Assembly: GCF_945859705.1 (NCBI RefSeq)
Contig: NC_079134.1
Location: forward strand, 47,546,402-47,610,401
Direction of reading: 5' to 3'
From: Episyrphus balteatus
Taxonomy: Eukaryota; Arthropoda; Insecta; Diptera; Syrphidae
DNA: 64,000 bases
Position 1 is the stretch's first letter. Every line of letters begins with the position of its first letter. A program made the position numbers and the translations under genes. The notes beneath the pieces were generated by a model that had not been told where the DNA came from, did not search any database, and saw only the letters and a list, made by a program, of their open reading frames with translations. Below, in pieces: positions 11,648 to 22,155 of this stretch.

Positions 11648-12650
11648 TTATGTAAATGTTACGTCATCTCTTGAGTTTTTGAATAAAAAGTAAAGCTTTT
11701 CAAAAGCTCCAAGAAATGAATAAGGGTTTATAAATAGGAAAAAGTAAAAAAAATAAAGCTTCAAAGTCCTAGCTTTTACAAACCAAAATCTTATTTAGAT
11801 TTACATAAATACCATTTTATTTATAAATAAGTAAAAAGTAAACCAGATTACACAAATAACTGCAAAACTCACCAAGCAAAATAAAATTTTTGGATAAGGT
11901 TGTGAAAGAAGTTTCATTTTGATTGAGACTGCACATAATGTTGAAGGGGGCTTTAGTTTGCAAGAAATAAGAAAAAATTTTCTTTAACTTTTTATGTGTA
12001 GCTTTTTTGTAAATAATTATTTCCATAATCCATACAGATTTTTAGCTTTTAAGGACTAAAAATTAAAATTAAAAGCTTTTAAAGTTCCAACTTTATTGGC
12101 TTCTTCAACAATATCCAGTTGGTATATTTTATTGCTTTGACGTTTACTGCATTCAAAGTCTTATTTTATTTCCTGTTACATATGTTCAATCTTGTATAAC
12201 ATAGAAAAAAGAATTATCTTTTCATAACCTTTATCTATGATGTCAAGAACAAATCTATTTTTAACTGTTTACAACTGCCACTGATCACTGATGTCACTAT
12301 GAATAGCAGCACCTTAAGTAATTATTACCTTTTTCCTTTTGGAATTCGATTCAAGCTTATATTATATAGTAAATCGAAGTTCGGTAGTAATAATTAGCTA
12401 ATAGCCGTTTTTAATCTGATTGAATTGGTTAAACCATTGAATTCCATTTTTCGTGCCGTGAAATTGGAACATCAGATTATTGAAAAAAGATTTAAATTGA
12501 TTGTGAGAACTACCTGGTGGTCGCATCTATTAGTTTTAAATTGACAAATTTTAAATTTGAATAATGTAGACTACTACGCATATCATATTATTTAAATGAA
12601 GTAGAGATAAAGTAGGTATAGAAGCTTACCAATGTCTATAATAAGAAGTC
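11648..12650. other. Non-coding stretch
   Basis: AT-rich, no supported gene. A minus-strand open frame at 11817-12026 matches nothing I know. Confidence 0.4.
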
Positions 12651-12711
12651 AACTCAGTTATTTTCTGAAGTCTACTTAACTCAGTTATTTTCTGAAGTCT
12701 ACTCAACTCAG
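12651..12711. repeat. 27-bp tandem repeat, 2.3 copies
   Basis: The unit begins AACTCAGTTATTTTCTGAAG and is followed by TCTACTT or TCTACTC. It runs 12651-12677, 12678-12704 and partly to 12711, with one difference between full copies. It is a local tandem duplication with no evident role. Confidence 0.85.
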
Positions 12712-13124
12712 ATGAACACAAGTTTTTTGACTCATTTGGGGATAATAAATTGATTTAATTAGTCAAGCCGCTATAACTTGCCTTGAGCCATGTAAAAATC
12801 GTATTTTATGCTTTTTAGTGGTTTCAAAAGAAATATTTATTTGAAGTGAAATACCTGTCAATCAGTAATTTCTTGAATTGGATAAGATTGACTAGTTAGT
12901 ATATTTCAATTATTAAAATAAGATGTTGTTTTATTGTCGCATTAAGAAGTGTAATGGCTTTATTTTTTTTATTTCTGGTTTTAAGTATGGCATCGTTACA
13001 TGGGATGGTGTTAGTGATATTCTGAGAATTAGTAACTACCGTTGTTTAAGAGCCTCGCTGTTAAAAAAATTGACGCAATCGGAGTGGTAACCATCCTTGC
13101 CCCATTTATAATATCTTTTTTAGC
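12712..13124. other. Non-coding stretch
   Basis: Nothing recognised between the tandem repeat and the MITE. Confidence 0.4.
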
Positions 13125-13129
13125 TTTAA

Positions 13130-13289
13130 GGCTTGGCCACACTGGAGGGTATGCGGTAGCGGTACGGGTAGCGGTGAGGGTACTTGTATGAAAAAAATTC
13201 CAAACTGACACATCAACGTTCAGGTGTGGAATTTTTTTAGTACAAATATCGTTACCGCTATACCGCATACCCTCCGGTGTGGCCAAGCC
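13130..13289. mobile_element. 160-bp MITE with TTTAA flanks
   Basis: The terminal inverted repeats begin GGCTTGGCCACAC on both strands and extend about 28 bp, through GGAGGGTATGCGG, with one mismatch. TTTAA flanks both ends (13125-13129 and 13290-13294) and is the likely target duplication. The interior also contains a weaker palindrome. It is too short to encode protein. The TTAA core suggests mobilisation by a piggyBac-like enzyme, but termini of this type are not diagnostic. Confidence 0.75.
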
Positions 13290-13540
13290 TTTAAGGTTTC
13301 TTATTAACATAACAGTTTGTTAGGTGGAAGTCCTAGACTAATACTATTTAGAAATTTAATAGTAGATATAGAGGTGCTCATCAAGATTATTCTTCAGAAA
13401 TTCAAATTAGTGAATCATTGCTGTAATAGGTTTTTAGATGGCCTTCAACCGTTTTGTCAACTAAGTAACTGTTTATCTTGTTATTACAATCCTCTTTTTT
13501 TCTTCGTCTGCTAATGCTAACTCTAATAACCACTTGAAAA

Positions 13541-13956
13541 AAAATAGGATCATCATTTGCTCTCATATTCCTCTCAATTTTTAAATTTTGGACCTTTTTG
13601 CTTTTCTCAACAATAGTGGTTCTTTTGTAGTGTCTAACAACAGGAAGAACTTGTCTGAAGTTCCCACCAAAAAGAGTCGTTTTTTACCAAAATTAAATAT
13701 ATCTTTCAGCAGACAGTCTAACATATCTATGCAACGAATCTTTGGGAATCATAGAGAATTCAGAAAAATTTAGGATGCTTGGAACAGTCGTATCTAGAAT
13801 TTTCGGCCCTTTAACAAAATTGTAGCAATTCCTACAAAAAAACGACCATTCCCTTTCCACGCATAACAGAGCACGTGCGGTAAGGAAAGGTTTTTTGAGT
13901 TCCTTCATGCTCATCAATAAAGTACGAATGTCCTTGGACATTTTCAAATTTATCAA
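13541..13956 (-). pseudogene. Helitron/PIF1-type helicase relic
   Basis: Read on the minus strand, two adjacent frames give first SMIPKDSLHRYVRLSAERYI (from the frame 13956-13693) and then LFGGNFRQVLPVV, ending in IERNMRAND (13678-13541). The order and spacing match the helicase core of Helitron transposons: a segment after the DE box, then GGDFRQxLPVV, then NMR. The usual Asp of GGDFRQ is Asn here and the frames are shifted against each other, so the gene is dead. The Walker A region was not found. Family membership is inferred from these motifs alone. Confidence 0.5.
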
Positions 13957-14286
13957 GAATTCGTCAAAATTTGATTGTGCGAGGTCGGTTCTTGAATGTC
14001 CTTTGTTTCTGAGTCATACTCTTTTAGAATTTGGAATAAACCAATAACTCAGCATTCAATTAATAATTGCGATGGATAAAGTATGATTGAACTCACTGCA
14101 GTATTAAACTATTCCTAATATTTTGTAAATTTGTGTTATTTTTGGACACACAAATGTTTTTGGTATCGTTGCCAAATATGTTGGTAAGCTCTTGTATAAT
14201 TAAAAGAAAGAATTAAAAAAACTTCATTAAAATTTGATGGGTTACCGTTACATACCTGAGGAATCAATTTTATTTTTTGAGAGCAA

Positions 14287-15114
14287 TTAATTTTCTAGAG
14301 CGCAATTTTTTTTTGCCGAAAATTTTGTGGGTCCCAATGTAACCAACCCCAAGTTGGCACTGTTTAAAATCAAATTATTTTGCCCTTCATTTGCTTTCCT
14401 CAAGTAGTACCTACCAATTTTGAATTCTTCTGTTTTCTCTTCCCAGGCCCCGCCGCACCAATTCTCAACTTCCTTCAGAGCAATTTTTGTGGGAAAGTCA
14501 GAGCTTTTAAAACTCCTCTTATTCTCCATCAAGAGGAATTGACCATCCGTTCAAGAAATAAGCATTTGAAGTATTGTACAAGTACTGAGAGAACAAATTT
14601 GAGAGCCGTTTCTATTGAAGATAAATTTCCAAGTGGGCTCCTTTTTTCTTCAGATGTATTTGAAGGTAGGTACTTAAAAAAATCAGACTGAATTTTCCTC
14701 TTCATAGCACAATCTACTATTTTTAGCTTGTCTTCGTAATCGCTAAACAGAATATCTACTGCTTGGTAGACATTTTTCAAATCTTTCAAAACTAAGTGCT
14801 TAAGAGTTTTGAATTCAAGCTTAACAGGAGCACTACTAGCTGGTCCTGGTACTGGTATTCGTCCTTAGTGGAATCAATGTCAATTGCTTCAAAAGGTGTG
14901 TCAAAAATGTTGGGAAATATTTTCCGTTCAAATCATCCCCGATTACTTTTTCAATGGTGCCTTTTACTTTATCCTCCATTTTCTTAGAATTTTTTCTTCT
15001 TCCCTTACTCCAAATATTCTAGAACATTGTCATTTTCATAGTCTTTTTCCAGATCTTCATCATCTTTTTCCATGTCCAAGCTTTGATCTAGAAAATCCCC
15101 CATTTCCTGCCTAA
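14287..15114 (-). pseudogene. Unrecognised minus-strand coding relic
   Basis: Several minus-strand frames look protein-like and follow one another. The first, near 15070-14990, is acidic with SLDMEKDDEDLEKDYEND. Next is 14789-14529, with NVYQAVDILFSDYEDKLKIV and YLPSNTSEEKR, and then 14532-14287, with EVENWCGGAWEEKTEEF. Residue composition is balanced, unlike the AT-driven frames nearby. Frameshifts and stops separate the pieces. I do not recognise the family. It may belong to the same decayed element as the helicase relic downstream on the same strand. Confidence 0.3.
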
Positions 15115-15120
15115 CGATAG

Positions 15121-16530
15121 TGATCAGTTATTTTATATAGTCTACTGCCGCTTGGAGAAATGGGTGTCCATGTCCAGCGAATTCACTTAATTAAGAGTTA
15201 TTCAATATTTTTGGTTGCTTCCACCTGACGTTGACATAATATCAGTTACGTACGCAATGGAAAATATTTAAAAATTGTAATTGCTTTTTTTCGGATTTCA
15301 ACGCATTCGTCCAAAGTGAGCTACGTCAATGCCTATTTTCGTCCTTAATTGGAACTGGTATATGTCTGAATTTAAGTATTTTATTTAGTTTTTGAAAGCC
15401 ATTTTAAATTCAAACAAGGATTTGTAATATTTTTCTTTGAAGAGTATTTTGATATATTTATATGTTGGTGTTCTTAATACTTACCTTTTCACTTTTAAAG
15501 GAAAAGGAACTTCTGCGGCTTGTGATTGCGATTCATCGATAGATGTGCTCTTGCTAGGTTCTATTTCAATTTGTTTTACTTCTTGTGCTTTAGTTTTCGG
15601 TGTCCTTATCACAAATCTATTTATGTAGGTATGTATAAAATGAGAGTTTTACAAATAAACATATGCTGCTGTAAAAAGTAAAATTATTTACTTACCACTT
15701 TAACTTAACTTTTGATCAGCTCAATTCATATGCCATATATGTACGAAAAATTTAAAACGGTAAATTCAATTGTGAATTGTGAAAGCTAAGGATGAGCAAT
15801 CCAAGTTAAAAGTTACCATTACCACAACTAATTAACGCCAAAATAACGGCAAATTATTCACCTAGTCTGCTTTGGATCAGCGATGGTATAGATTTATTTT
15901 ATCTAAATTACTATCAATACCTACTTAAAAATCATTTGTAAAATTTTATGATTTTTATAATAAGAGTAAGGTATTTTTTTTTCATTTCACTGCTGACTTC
16001 AAATTAAAACAACACAATGTAGCAATTTCAACAAACAAAACAACAATTTAAACACAAAAATTACAAAATAACGTTAAATGCTCAGGAAAAGAAAAACAAA
16101 AATATAAGCGATTAAAAAATCACTTCAGCTGCTGACAAATTTCATTCACACATTTATGCTAATTTTAATATGTATCCAATAAATTTACAAATAAAATAAA
16201 AAGAAATCATGAATAAAGACACAGAGGAGAACAACAAGCTTAAAAAAAAACAAAAACAAATTAAAAATAATGTTTAAAGAGCCATTTGGATATAAAAGAA
16301 AAATCAAGATACATCTCAGGACAGATCTTAAAGTGGATAAATACAAATTCAATGAGCATGATATTGTTTCAGGAATCTGACACATCGTCAGATTTGAAAA
16401 GGGATCTGCATTTAATAAATTGTGTGTATATACAAATATACATCTGTATGTATTTTTTTTTTTATTAAATAATTGATTTGTTAAAATATGAAGAAATGAA
16501 AATAAACACTCCGAATCACTATATTACACA
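15121..16530. other. Non-coding stretch
   Basis: AT-rich with A-runs and T-runs. No supported gene, RNA or defined repeat was found up to the foldback at 16531. Confidence 0.45.
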
Positions 16531-17745
16531 TAGCCCAGTCGGGATGTACAAAAAATTAAGCTGAAATGGAAATAATTAGATCGTGCAATTTTTTTTCATA
16601 GGATGATAGAGGGGATCACTGGGAGCTTAAAACCAGTTTTTCGGGAAAATCGACCTTGTGCTTAAGCCGCCATCTTGGATTAAAGGTAAAACACGTTTTA
16701 GTGAATAACTCGGCCATTTTTGATTTTTGACAAAAATTATACATGTAAAACTTGTAGAAAATTTTATTTTCTATAACTTTTGTCTTAATAAATTTTTCTA
16801 TATGACCCATATTTTTCGAGTTAATTTGAAAAAACTATACCCCTACTCAGCTTAAACTTTATACCCGCTTTGATTATAGATTTTAAGATCAATATTTTAA
16901 GAGCAATATGGGAGTGTTTTTATATGTTTTTGGGGATGATAAATCTAGCTGCAATGTTAGTTTTTGCAAATTCATGAAATTTTATAAACAAAAGGAACTA
17001 TCTCAAAATCGGTAAGTGTCGTTTTAAACAAAATTAGTAAATATTATAATTGATGTCTAGCAAGACAAGCAAGTCTTTGAATTTTTCAAATCGGTTCATT
17101 AATGCCTGAGATATGACCAATTGTTTATAATAAAAGCTTAAAAGAGAGAGTGAGTTATAAACAATTGGTCATATCTCAGGCATTAATGAACCGATTTGAA
17201 AAATTCAAAGACTTGCTTGTCTTGCTAGACATCAATTATAATATTTACTAATTTTATTTAAAACGACACTTACCGATTTTGAGATAGTTCCGTTTGTTTA
17301 TAAAATTTCATGAATTTGCAAAAACTAACATTGCAGCTAGATTTATCATCCCCAAAAACATATAAAAACACTCCCATATTGCTCTTAAAATATTGATCTT
17401 AAAATCTATAATCAAAGCGGGTATAAAGTTTAAGCTGAGTAGGGGTATAGTTTTTTCAAATTAACTCGAAAAATATAGGTCATATAGAAAAATTTATTAA
17501 GACAAAAGTTATAGAAAATAAAATTTTCTACAAGTTTTACATGTATAATTTTTGTCAAAAATCAAAAATGGCCGAGTTATTCACTAAAACGTGTTTTACC
17601 TTTAATCCAAGATGGCGGCTTAAGCACAAGGTCGATTTTCCCGAAAAACTGGTTTTAAGCTCCCAGTGATCCCCTCTATCATCCTATGAAAAAAAATTGC
17701 ACGATCTAATTTTTTCCATTTGAAATGTTTAATTCTACTGGGCTA
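16531..17745. mobile_element. Near-perfect foldback element, ~595-bp arms, 24-bp loop (copy 2)
   Basis: The arms 16533-17130 and 17155-17743 are inverted copies with only scattered mismatches, separated by 24 bp that include AGAGAGAGTGAG. The termini read TA-GCCCAGT and ACTGGGC-TA, giving possible TA duplications. The core GCCGCCATCTTGGATTAAAG is shared in part with the larger foldback at 8292-9987. Any transcript across it would fold into a double-stranded RNA of nearly 600 bp. No protein is encoded; frames within the arms are palindrome shadows. Confidence 0.8.
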
Positions 17746-17775
17746 ACATATATTTTTTTATTTGATAGATGGGTA

Positions 17776-18523
17776 TAAAAGCAGAAACACAATCACGCTT
17801 TGCAAGACGCGTCGTCGCGTTACGTTGAGAAATCCTCAAAGCGCGCTTCTGTCACTTTGACTTCGAACAGCTGATTGAAAAATAAAATCTGCTGTCAAAT
17901 AAAAAAAAAACACAGTCACTCACAAAATTATTAGGCCAAGTCTTTATCTTGATTTAATTGTGGAAAAATGAAGAAGGATATTAATGTGTTTAAAAAATGC
18001 ATAGAAATTTGTTTATTCTTTAATCCTATAGTTATAAAAACAAAAGCAATCAAAAAAAATTGTTTTTTACCAGTAAAACTCAGTCTACAACATCATTAAA
18101 TTATTTTTGTTTTTAATAAGTAAATTGTTTTGATTTAAAATATCTCGATGTTGTTTTTATGTGCAACATCTATAAAGAGAAATTAAAAAACACACCTAGT
18201 TTTGCAATAATTTATTTTTTTTTTATTCAAATTTGGCGCAACAATTATGTGGGTGACTGTAACTATGTCTGATTAAATTAAGATAGATTAAGTATAATTA
18301 TTGTAAACTAGTAAATTAGTTTTGTTAAATAAATAAATGTCAGAAAGCGAGCAAAAGTTCAGTCTGGTTGAACTTTTGCTCGCTTTCTTACGTTTTCTTA
18401 CGTTTGTCAAAAAAAGCGTACGTAAAAAAAGCGTCATTGTGGGAGGTTATACAGATTTCGTATGATTGAACTTTTGGCAGTTGTCAAAATCGACGGCAAA
18501 GCGTGATTGTGTTTCTGCTTTAA
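17776..18523. mobile_element. 748-bp element with 26-bp terminal inverted repeats, class unknown
   Basis: The left end, AAAGCAGAAACACAATCACG onward (17778-17803), is matched exactly in inverse at the right (18496-18521). GGGTA occurs just outside both ends (17771-17775 and 18524-18528) and could be a 5-bp target duplication. The interior has no coding frame but contains a 20-bp perfect hairpin at 18342-18388 and CGC-rich words near the left end. I cannot assign a superfamily. It inserted beside the protein relic at 18530. Confidence 0.65.
18342..18388. repeat. Perfect 20-bp hairpin, 7-base loop
   Basis: AGAAAGCGAGCAAAAGTTCA (18342-18361) is followed by a 7-base loop and then its exact inverse at 18369-18388. 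It lies inside the 748-bp inverted-repeat element and may be a sub-terminal structure of that element. Confidence 0.9.
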
Positions 18524-18529
18524 GGGTAG

Positions 18530-18792
18530 AACTTGTAAAGCAAGGACTAGTTACAACAAATAATGGCAACACCAAGCGGAGATTTTTTCGGAACCCCCTC
18601 TTTAACAGCAGACATGACGACGATAGATTAAAATTTAATCAAAATATTCAGTGTAATTCTGGAAACGATATTCTGCATTCCATCAAATTGGAGGCTTATA
18701 CTGAAGAAAAAAATTGTTTGGCCCTTGAATATATTCTTGGTATTATATGCCAGCAACTGTGCACAATATTTAATATCACAATGCCAAAATAA
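18530..18792 (+). pseudogene. Relic of the unnamed protein family, copy C
   Basis: The frame carries VKQGLVTTNNGNTKRRFFRN, which aligns with KPGYGSSNNGNTARTFFRQ of copy A at 5691-6243. It then runs through NSGNDILHSIKLEAYTEE to a stop at 18790. Only the N-proximal part of the family is present. The 748-bp inverted-repeat element ends a few bases upstream and probably cut it off. Confidence 0.45.
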
Positions 18793-19000
18793 GTAGGTAC
18801 ATCAGCAGCATTGCCCGTAGAGTCTCTATCAGAGGAAGCAGACACAATGATTATCATAGTATAGGTAATTGAGGTAGGAAGCCACATTTATCTGTATGCC
18901 AAGAACGATCCGGAAAACAGCAACGCCTCGAAGAGGAAAACACACATCGCCAAATACACTTTAACCATCCATCAATGTACCGAGGAAAAGAAGATCGCAC

Positions 19001-19237
19001 CTGGATGAGCCGTTCCAGCGAGTGCTTATGGCGATCGAAAATTTCCAACAAAAGAAAACTAATGCGCAAATGGAAATGTTTTTCAAAAGCAAACGGAGTA
19101 CTTCAGCCAAAGCAGACGTAGACCAATCAATTCCAAAAAAGTATTAGATTTGTACATACGCTTAAGAGCTTTCCGACCAACATGTGTTGTGGATTTCTTT
19201 AAGGAACGAATATTGTTTACTGCCCTTCGTCTTGGTT
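19001..19237 (+). pseudogene. Possible transposon accessory coding relic
   Basis: A frame of about 78 codons on the plus strand reads LDEPFQRVLMAIENFQQKKT and then QMEMFFKSKRS before a stop near 19237. The helical, glutamine-rich character resembles the tail of a Myb/MADF-type accessory protein such as Harbinger elements carry beside their nuclease. It lies next to, and opposite in strand to, the Harbinger relic. Identification is tentative. Confidence 0.25.
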
Positions 19238-19489
19238 AATAAATCTTCTGGTTTAGCTTTTTGTCTGTGCTTCTTTTTTCTTCGGTTTTCCTTCGCTCTA
19301 CAATTCGTTTTTTTTCTTTTTCCTTTTCTTTTTCCTTTTCTCTTTCCTTTTCCGTCGTGGCTGATTTTTTTTTAACTTCACGGCTTGAGTAGGAATTTCT
19401 TTTCCTAGTGCTTTTACAGATGATTTTCTTGTGTGGGCTCCTCAGGGAAGTTTCTTGTGGGACACCAGGAGGCACACAAACAGCTTTTG

Positions 19490-19960
19490 GAGATAATTTA
19501 ACCCAGATTTTCCAAAGTACAATTATGAAATCACGATGGGAACCGCTTTGGGACCATGGGCTCCTAGCCCATCATTATAAATTTGTATTCCAAATCTACC
19601 ACTGCCATTAGAACTGTCGAAGCTCTGCGCGAAGCGAACATGTTTTCCATCAATTGCTCCAAGGCAGTTGGGAACGAGAAATCGTTTCACAGTCTTCTGG
19701 GTTCTTGAGAACTGGCATTACCAAACTTTGAAGGTGTTTATTTATGGCTCTTATTGTTTGGATGATACAACTTCTTACTGTGGTTTTGCCCATTAAAAAT
19801 TGAAACAAATCTTATTCGAGTATAATCTCTTGACCCGAAGTGTAGATACGGATGCAATATACCAAGCTAATCGCCACCGCGAGTGTGAGTTACCATAAAA
19901 TCTAAATTTATTGCAGAATTCCATTAAAATTTCTTCGTCTCTGTTCAGTTAATCCTTGTG
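19490..19960 (-). pseudogene. PIF/Harbinger transposase (nuclease) relic
   Basis: On the minus strand, frames with shifts between them give LMGKTTVRSCIIQTIRAINK, then LKNPEDCETISR, then PNCLGAIDGKHVRFAQS, then GSGRFGIQIYNDG. The PNCLGAIDGKH block is the signature around the first catalytic Asp of the DDE nuclease of PIF/Harbinger (HARBI1-like) transposases. The preceding helix block fits the helix-turn-helix region of that family. The downstream catalytic blocks are missing or unreadable and stops interrupt the frame. This is a decayed DNA-transposon gene. Confidence 0.6.
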
Positions 19961-20788
19961 TTGTTGTTTGTTTTTTTTTACAATCTTAACCAGAACCACA
20001 CCAATCAATCCGAACATCTAGATATGGGTTAGTCAGATTAAAAAAATTATCAAAATTCAAAAAGAAGCCAACAAAAACCTTTAACTTTGGTTTGGTTTCG
20101 GTGATGCGCGATTGCTTGTCGTTTATTGCTTTAATTAACATTTTTGCTGACTGCCAACTAATGTAAAATCGATGTTTTCTGGAAGCCAAATTAACCGAAT
20201 GCGCCACTGATTTGCATTTAAATTAACTCAATTGAGCGTAAATTTGAATTAACAGACAAAAAATACAACACAACAATGTTGAATGTCATGGGAAATTTGT
20301 TTTCGGAGGAAGTCATTATTGTTTGAAGATCTTGCAATTAAATTAAATATTATGTGATGAGTTTTTGTGATGATGATGATTGTCGTTGTGGTTGAATTGA
20401 GGTGAGTTTGATAAGGTGTCAAGCCGGTAGTATGTTGTTCTCAATGACAGGTAATTTATTGTAGAACATTTGCATTCGCAATAATTATTTATTCGGATTT
20501 TGTGTTAATTTTTGAAAATATACAAATTTAATTCAAAATTAAAGACAACCTGATTTATGAAATAACACTGGGTGATTGAAAATATGACACAAGTTAGTTT
20601 TTAATGAAAATGTATGGTTACCATATGATAAATAAAGATGGTTGATGGAGGTGATTCTTGGCTTACGATTTAAAAGTTTAAAGATCGATGCCCCTTTGAA
20701 GTAAAAATTCGAAGAAAATTAATTTTGATTAACAGTTTTTTTTTCGTATCTAGCATTGCAATTTACAATACGTTTTTTGAACGGGCAA
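19961..20788. other. Non-coding stretch
   Basis: No supported gene. Part of 19961-20230 may be the outer region of the Harbinger relic, but no terminal repeat was identified. Confidence 0.4.
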
Positions 20789-21066
20789 TTACCAGGTGTG
20801 TCCCTGCTGTTTGCAGTTCCAACACTCTAGCTTCGAAATATTGGCGTATTTCCGAGGAGGCTTTCTAGGACGAGCCTGACTGAACTGATAAGCCGCTAGT
20901 TGTTCCTCCGAATGCTGGTATTCTTCTGTATACTTCAGCTCGTTCACACCATACTTAGCGGAAAGCCTACCAGCTGGCTTCGGTAGTTCTCGATGTTCTC
21001 TCCTTCTCTCTCAGTGTTAGTTCTGCTCTCATTACATACAGTCTTGTTCTCATCACAAAAAGTCTA
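20789..21066 (-). pseudogene. Retroelement gag fragment with zinc knuckle
   Basis: An open frame of about 92 codons with no start codon runs on the minus strand. It contains LPKPAGRLSAKYGVNEL, then YQFSQARPRKPPRKY, then LECWNCKQQGHTW, where it meets a stop. CWNCKQQGHTW is the first three-quarters of a CCHC zinc knuckle, and the missing final Cys lies just beyond in another frame. The knuckle with a basic stretch before it is typical of LTR-retroelement Gag nucleocapsids. It is a small relic pointing opposite to the CR1-like element that starts beside it. Confidence 0.5.
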
Positions 21067-21092
21067 TACACAAATTGCTATTGTTTTTCACT

Positions 21093-22155
21093 ATGGACAT
21101 TCAATGTTCTCAATGTAATTTTCTTACTTCTAAATGTGATCTAATTTCTTGCGGAGTTTGTCAATCTGGTTTTCATTTCAAATGCACTAAAATGAGTGAA
21201 ACTGACCGGGCTACGCTTGAATTAAATGATAACATATTCTGGAAGTGCAGTATTTGCAAAAACATTTCTTTTTTAAGTTGCTTGCCGAAAATAAGAGATC
21301 TGTATCGTTTCTTTGTCGACCATAAATCTGAATTCGATGATCTTTTAAAGCCCTCTCGAGTAACTCGCTCCAAAGTTTCATCAACGGGTACGGAGAGAAA
21401 AAACAACAACAACAACAAACAATTACAACTGTTTAAAGAGAAAGCTCTTCTCTCATCTTCTCCTCGAGTGCGGCAAATTTGTTCTCCTCTATCCAAAAAC
21501 TCCCCCACATCATCTCCTGCTCTAAACAATGGCACAAATAAATCTCAGAAAAAACCGGTTTCGTCGTCAAAGCGTGGAGCAACTACAACAAGCAAATCGA
21601 GCTCTTCTAAGCAGAGCGACGATATTGCTAATAATGCTGCTTGCAATTTGAAAGCTTCGACATCGAAAGGGATAAGTGCTGCTGTTGATCTATCGTCTGC
21701 TACTAAAGATTCCGCATCATATCCGTCCGCTGGTCCTGATGGAACTGATGAAAGTTTAATTTTTGGCTCACACGATTTACGAAGCTCAGATGACGTGAAT
21801 GAAAAAAAAATTATGGGTGATGTTGATGTAAGGGAGAATATAGAAGAAAAAGAAATTGTTATTGATGATTCTGTTAATGTTGCTAATGATGGAGTTGCCA
21901 TTGTTGATGTTGCTGGTGCTGGAGCTCTTGTTGTTGCTGATGATGTTGGTGATGTTGCTCTTAAAGATCGTAATGTTGCTGATGTTGATGTTGCTGCTAA
22001 AGATGTTGCCGTATTAATTGATGTTGCTAATGTCTCTGCTTCGGCTACAAATGCTGCAGATGCTGATGCTCTTGCTGCATTAAACACTAGAACACAAATG
22101 CATGATTCAAAACAACCAAAACGTAGACCTCAAGGACTTTACGGCAGTAAGGGGC
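21093..22155 (+). pseudogene. CR1-like ORF1, N-terminal part (PHD finger), interrupted
   Basis: ORF1 protein of the non-LTR element, expected to bind RNA or chromatin. From the ATG at 21093 the first 60 residues hold a Cys/His-rich PHD-type finger: CSQCN, CGVCQSGFHFKC and WKCSIC. A Ser/Thr/Lys-rich linker follows. Residues of about 240-335 are an Asp/Val/Ala-rich low-complexity region made of GATGTTGCT-like repeats. The frame then enters the LTR element after 22155, which gives a false stop at 22169. An upstream TTG at 21075 is in frame, but ATG 21093 directly precedes the PHD finger. The frame resumes at 28333. Confidence 0.75.
22152..22155. repeat. 4-bp target duplication GGGC, left copy
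   Basis: GGGC directly precedes the 5' LTR and follows the 3' LTR at 28329-28332. Dropping one copy plus the element keeps the CR1-like ORF1 in frame, which confirms the insertion boundaries. Confidence 0.9.

Noticed and set aside
21545..22087. 180-codon open frame on the minus strand across CR1-like ORF1
   Set aside because: It mirrors the GATGTTGCT repeat region and is Ala/Ser/Thr-rich because of the repeat. The plus strand carries the PHD finger and the true frame.
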